From: Clostridium sp.
GTDB taxonomy: Bacteria > Bacillota > Clostridia > Lachnospirales > Lachnospiraceae
Assembly (NCBI GenBank): GCA_004554205.1
Contig: SFNH01000035.1
Coordinates: 1 to 15,869 of the forward strand
Direction of reading: 5' to 3'
Length of the DNA: 15,869 nt
Numbering within the stretch: position 1 is the stretch's first letter; every line of letters starts with the position of its first letter. The notes beneath the pieces were generated by a model. It did not search any database. It worked only from the letters and a program-made list of their open reading frames with translations, and was not told where the DNA came from. The position numbers and the translations under genes were made by a program. Positions 12,867-15,869 of the stretch are shown in pieces.

Positions 12867-13159
12867 TACTTTTTCTCTTTCAAATTTTGATCCAGCGGCT
12901 TCTTTCCGGCCACAGCCCGATAGTGGTTGACCTTGTCCAGCCGCCGCTGCTGCTTCATAGCCTTTGCCTTGTCCTTGGCCTTTTTTTCGCGCAGCTGCTG
13001 ATCCTTTTTCTTTTTCTCCCAGTATTCGCTCTTTTCATCGTTTTCCAGGTCCTTATATTTTTCCGGATGCCGGGCCCAGTCGATGCGGTAATAAAGCAGC
13101 CCTACAAACAGCAGTGCGCCTACAGCGCATACCGCATAAAAAAGAATCGTCCAAAACAT
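12866..13159 (-). CDS. Small membrane protein with highly charged cytoplasmic tail
   Basis: I do not recognise a family. The 97-residue protein has one N-terminal transmembrane helix (about residues 3-23, FWTILFYAVCAVGALLFVGLLYY) followed by a lysine- and glutamate-rich tail (EKYKDLENDEKSEYWEKKKKDQQLREKK and more) that probably forms a helix or coiled coil. ATG at 13159 is chosen because GGAGGT (complement of 13167-13172) stands 7 bases before it; the frame is open up to 13210 but that extension lies in the promoter. It has its own sigma-A-type promoter and shares a terminator with radA, so it is a single-gene unit. The orientation of the tail in the cytoplasm is inferred from its positive charge. 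Confidence 0.7.
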   Translation of the reverse strand: MFWTILFYAVCAVGALLFVGLLYYRIDWARHPEKYKDLENDEKSEYWEKKKKDQQLREKKAKDKAKAMKQQRRLDKVNHYRAVAGKKPLDQNLKEKK

Positions 13160-13187
13160 ACCCCATACCTCCACAAATAGTAACTCC

Positions 13188-13216
13188 AGTATACCGCATA
13201 GCGCCGCCAATTACAA
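13188..13216 (-). promoter_or_regulatory. Promoter of the small membrane protein gene
   Basis: On the minus strand TTGTAA (13216-13211) and TATACT (13193-13188) are separated by 17 bases. The ribosome site follows 16 bases later. Confidence 0.65.
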
Positions 13217-13254
13217 GGCAAATCTTAAAACCCGCGAAAAGGGAAGAATTCCTG

Positions 13255-13283
13255 TTGTTTTTGCTGAAAATTGGGCGTATAAT
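13255..13283 (+). promoter_or_regulatory. Promoter of the ptb-type gene
   Basis: TTGTTT (13255-13260), a 17-base spacer and a consensus TATAAT (13278-13283). The transcript would have a leader of about 30 nucleotides with AGGGAGGA just before ATG 13321. Confidence 0.75.
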
Positions 13284-13320
13284 ATAGCCGTATCAAACCT
13301 GCATACAGGGAGGAATAAGT

Positions 13321-14226
13321 ATGTTTACAACCTTTAAGGAAATCGAGTCCTATGTTCTCTCACAGAATATGAAAAAGCGCATCGCTCTGGCTAACGCCCA
13401 TGACGAGCCCGCCCTCAGCGCTGTGGTAAACGCCAAGCGTAGGGGTGTGGTGGAGGGCACCCTCATCGGGAAAAAGGCCGAGATCGTTCAGATGCTCCAC
13501 GACATGGGTGAGAGTGAGGCCGACTATGAGATCATCGACTTCGATGGCGAGGAGCTGGAGTCCGCTAAAATCGCCATTAAGCTGGTGAAGGAGGGGAAGG
13601 CCGACATACCCATGAAGGGCATCCTGCAGACATCCAACTTCGCCCGCGCCATTCTTAACCGTGAGACCGGCCTCGTCCCCGCCAGTGGCCGCCGACTGGT
13701 GAGCCAGTGCGGCATTTTCGAGTATGAAGGCCGCTTTGTCATGATCACTGACGCCGCCATCAATATCAATCCCGATGTGGACACCCAGATCGGCATCGTT
13801 GAAAATGCCCTGCCTGTAGCAAAGGCCCTGGGTAACGACTGCCCCAAGGTGGCCGTTCTTTCCGCTGTGGAGAATGTCACCGAGAAGATGGCCAGCACCG
13901 TTACCGCTGCCGAGATTGCCCGCCGCGGCGTTCCGGGCTGCATCATCTCCGGCCCCCTGGCTTTGGACGGCGCTATTTCCATGGAGTCTGTGAAGCATAA
14001 GGCCATCCACGACCCCGTAGCCGGTCAGGCCGATATCCTGCTGGTCCCCTTCATCGAGATCGGCAATGTGCTTTATAAGGCCTGCACCTATATCGCCGGT
14101 AAGACCATGGCCAGCACCATCTGCGGTGCCTCTTGCCCGGTGGTCATCACCAGCCGTGCCGATACCCCGGACAGCAAGTATTATTCCATCCTCATGGCTG
14201 TCCTCCGCTGCATCAAGGGCTGCTGA
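13321..14226 (+). CDS. ptb: Phosphate butyryltransferase (phosphate acyltransferase family)
   Basis: The enzyme exchanges CoA for phosphate on butyryl-CoA to give butyryl phosphate, which butyrate kinase converts to butyrate and ATP. The 301-residue protein matches the Ptb/Pta family throughout, including IPMKGILQTSNFARAILNRETGL (about 100-122), DAAININPD (about 143-151), and the C-terminal FIEIGNVLYKACTYIAGKTMASTICGASCPVVITSRAD. Length of about 300 fits Ptb rather than the longer or differently arranged acetate enzymes. It stands alone with promoter and terminator; no butyrate kinase gene follows, which is unusual since ptb-buk pairs are common. Substrate could be acetyl-CoA or another short acyl-CoA; the butyryl assignment is by similarity. 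Confidence 0.82.
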   Translation: MFTTFKEIESYVLSQNMKKRIALANAHDEPALSAVVNAKRRGVVEGTLIGKKAEIVQMLHDMGESEADYEIIDFDGEELESAKIAIKLVKEGKADIPMKGILQTSNFARAILNRETGLVPASGRRLVSQCGIFEYEGRFVMITDAAININPDVDTQIGIVENALPVAKALGNDCPKVAVLSAVENVTEKMASTVTAAEIARRGVPGCIISGPLALDGAISMESVKHKAIHDPVAGQADILLVPFIEIGNVLYKACTYIAGKTMASTICGASCPVVITSRADTPDSKYYSILMAVLRCIKGC

Positions 14227-14236
14227 ATTTAAGATG

Positions 14237-14272
14237 AAAATACCGGGAAGCAAGCCGCTTCCCGGTATTTTT
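14237..14272. terminator. Bidirectional terminator after ptb
   Basis: AAAATACCGGGAAGC (14237-14251) pairs with GCTTCCCGGTATTTT (14257-14271) around AAGCC. T-runs on both strands suit both ptb and the minus-strand lipoprotein gene that ends at 14302. Confidence 0.88.
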
Positions 14273-14301
14273 GTGCAAAAAGGGGAGAAGTCCCATTCAC
14301 G

Positions 14302-15630
14302 TCAGGGCAATTTTTCTGCAGGCACATCGTTCCAGCCGAAAATCTGAACCAATCGTTGGTTGGTATAATAGTAGGCGCTGGCCGGAAAGTTTTCAAGATT
14401 CGATGTGTTAGAGCACAGCAGATAATCCACCGTCCTGCCGTCACCGTCTTTTACAACATCGCAAATAATCGTGGTATGATTGGTCGGGCTGTCAATGCCC
14501 ATCAAAATAAGATCCCCCGGCTGCCCGGAATAATAGTTTGCATTTACATCGCAAAGCAGCTTGTCGGGCGAAGCCGATGTGGCATAGGCTGTAAACCCAT
14601 CCACATTGATCCACGACCTGTAAAATCTCTTTGGACTTTCAAAAAACCAACCATCCGTTTGCCGGATTCCACCCGCGTGCAGCACCTGGGACGCAAAATT
14701 CATGCAATTACCACCGAGCGCGTCATATGCCTTGTAATTCGGATTTCTTGCGTTTACCCATTGACGGGCATACTCCACTGCGGCGGCTCTGTTGTACGGA
14801 TGATCGCAGGCCGGTTCCTCCTTGATTTCGCCGCCATATTGTGCATTCCGCATTTTAATGTTGCTTAAAACAGTACCGATTTTAGCATCGGAGTTACTGC
14901 TCGCATCATATTTGAATACATAAAAGGGGTTGCACTCAGATTTGTGGTTGCTGATCCGCCATATGGAGTCATCCCCAAGCTCCAGGGTAAAGTGATGCTC
15001 AATATCAAACTCTCTGGATAGCACAGACAGTCCCGCATATTGCTGATCGCAGCTTTCCCAAACTTCAACCTCGACCTTTGAGGGAGAGATAGTACGAATG
15101 CCCGCTATTCTTAAGCTAAAATTGTAATAATTTATATGTAAGTCAATGAGAGATCTTTCGCGAACAGCGATCATGCTATTCCAAATTGTCGTTTCTAACT
15201 TCTCAATACTGTCTGAAGCAAATAAGTCGGGCTTTACGCTAACACTAAAGCCACCGATAGAGGAATAAAACGAATCAAGATAATCTGTATTTTTGCTATA
15301 CTGATTTTCAGTCAAGCCGTCACTTCTTTTGGCGGAGGCGTCTTTAGGCATTGGCTTGCTTTGTGGTTTTGAAGTCTCAATAACCTTGGTTTCCTGTTGA
15401 GGCTCAGAAGCGGGTGCGGATGTAGGTACCCCGGCAGCGCTGTCGGAGCGGTCAACATCCTCCTTGTCCTCGTGCGCCGGCTCGCCTGCGGATGTGTTTT
15501 CGACGATTTCCTCGGGGATAAATGTTTCGTTGGAAGTGGCGGGATTTGTTTCATTTTCCGATCCGCAAGCCAGCAGTGAAAGCGCCATAAGCGCAGCCAT
15601 GAGAAACGCTGCTATTTTTCTCAGTCTCAT
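14302..15630 (-). CDS. Lipoprotein with putative amidase (Amidase_6) domain
   Basis: A 442-residue exported lipoprotein. Residues 1-21 are a lipoprotein signal peptide ending in the lipobox LLAC, with C22 as the lipidated residue. Residues 23 to about 105 are a low-complexity linker rich in Glu, Ser, Pro and Lys, typical of a spacer across the cell wall. A middle region (about 110-265) lacks a motif I recognise. The C-terminal part (from about 283) resembles the Amidase_6 family: YNRAAAVEYARQWVN, then GGNCMNFASQ with the presumed nucleophile C309, and TNHTTII with H385. These domains are thought to cut amide bonds in the cell envelope; the actual substrate is unknown. The gene is visibly more AT-rich than its neighbours, especially its middle part. 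Confidence 0.82.
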   Translation of the reverse strand: MRLRKIAAFLMAALMALSLLACGSENETNPATSNETFIPEEIVENTSAGEPAHEDKEDVDRSDSAAGVPTSAPASEPQQETKVIETSKPQSKPMPKDASAKRSDGLTENQYSKNTDYLDSFYSSIGGFSVSVKPDLFASDSIEKLETTIWNSMIAVRERSLIDLHINYYNFSLRIAGIRTISPSKVEVEVWESCDQQYAGLSVLSREFDIEHHFTLELGDDSIWRISNHKSECNPFYVFKYDASSNSDAKIGTVLSNIKMRNAQYGGEIKEEPACDHPYNRAAAVEYARQWVNARNPNYKAYDALGGNCMNFASQVLHAGGIRQTDGWFFESPKRFYRSWINVDGFTAYATSASPDKLLCDVNANYYSGQPGDLILMGIDSPTNHTTIICDVVKDGDGRTVDYLLCSNTSNLENFPASAYYYTNQRLVQIFGWNDVPAEKLP

Positions 15631-15685
15631 GATTTCTGATCCTTTCCTCTGTCAAAATTTGCCATTTTTCGTACTGTCCTATACA

Positions 15686-15714
15686 ATTATACCAATTTAC
15701 AGGTTATAATGCAA
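15686..15714 (-). promoter_or_regulatory. Promoter of the lipoprotein gene
   Basis: On the minus strand TTGCAT (15714-15709), a 17-base spacer and a consensus TATAAT (15691-15686). The leader is about 50 nucleotides and carries AGGAAAGGA before the ATG at 15630. Confidence 0.72.
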
Positions 15715-15749
15715 GCTTTTTTGAATCATTTGCCAGGTTGGAGTTTACT

Positions 15750-15869
15750 ATGCTGCCTATTGAACCCACCAAGAGCTCGTTGAGGGGGGAGGAAAAAGAG
15801 GTGCCTTTTGCGCAGTCTGAGTGCGGTAAGGAAAACCAGCGTGTGTGTACACAGGCACACACGGTGGTT
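15750..15869 (+). CDS. Start of an unidentified reading frame (partial)
   Basis: ATG 15750, preceded at 7 bases by GGAG (15739-15742), opens a frame that stays open for 40 codons to the window edge (MLPIEPTKSSLRGEEKEVPF and on). It is divergent from the lipoprotein gene. I do not recognise the protein, and 40 codons are too few to be sure it is a gene. An 8-base inverted repeat (CGTGTGTG 15840-15847, CACACACG 15856-15863) lies within it. Confidence 0.35.
   Translation, partial: MLPIEPTKSSLRGEEKEVPFAQSECGKENQRVCTQAHTVV

Overview
The window looks like chromosomal DNA of an anaerobic, endospore-forming Clostridia member, probably an Oscillospiraceae-like gut bacterium. The reasons are a ferredoxin-dependent 2-oxoacid oxidoreductase subunit, a phosphate butyryltransferase-type enzyme, the spore genes cotJ and cwlD, strong AGGAGG ribosome sites and a moderately high GC content. 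The lineage is inferred from gene content, not from a marker gene.

Layout, left to right. (1) 1-1346: end of an upstream oxidoreductase subunit, its gamma subunit (korC type) and a P-loop ATPase, closed by a terminator. (2) 1361-1796: a one-gene pspC unit with promoter and terminator. (3) 1851-8516: a type I-C CRISPR-Cas locus, in order cas3, cas5c, cas8c (with an internal in-frame cas11c), cas7c, a broken cas4, then an array of 11 repeats and 10 spacers. (4) 8562-9514: a MerR-family regulator interrupted by an in-frame TAG. (5) 9513-10579, minus strand: cotJC and a fused cotJA-cotJB gene. (6) 10733-12862: cwlD and radA, convergent with a small membrane protein gene at 12866-13159. (7) 13255-14272: a ptb-type acyltransferase with its own promoter and terminator. 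(8) 14302-15714, minus strand: a lipoprotein with a putative amidase domain. (9) 15750 to the end: the start of an unidentified reading frame.

The CRISPR locus is the most notable part. The interference genes look intact and tightly coupled (overlapping starts and stops). A deletion has joined the first third of cas4 directly to a CRISPR repeat, removing the rest of cas4, cas1, cas2 and the leader. The locus should be able to express Cascade and Cas3 but has no visible means of acquiring spacers here, and the array has no leader promoter of its own. The likeliest source of array transcript is read-through from the single promoter ahead of cas3. That transcript must first pass a strong intrinsic-terminator hairpin between promoter and cas3, and a competing upstream pairing can be drawn, so the whole locus may be under attenuation control. 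Inside cas8c a perfect Shine-Dalgarno followed by an in-frame GTG would make a 122-residue Cas11c small subunit.

The rest is mostly ordinary core and sporulation content. Exceptions are the cotJA-cotJB fusion and the amber codon in the MerR gene, which separates the DNA-binding helix-turn-helix from the effector-binding domain.
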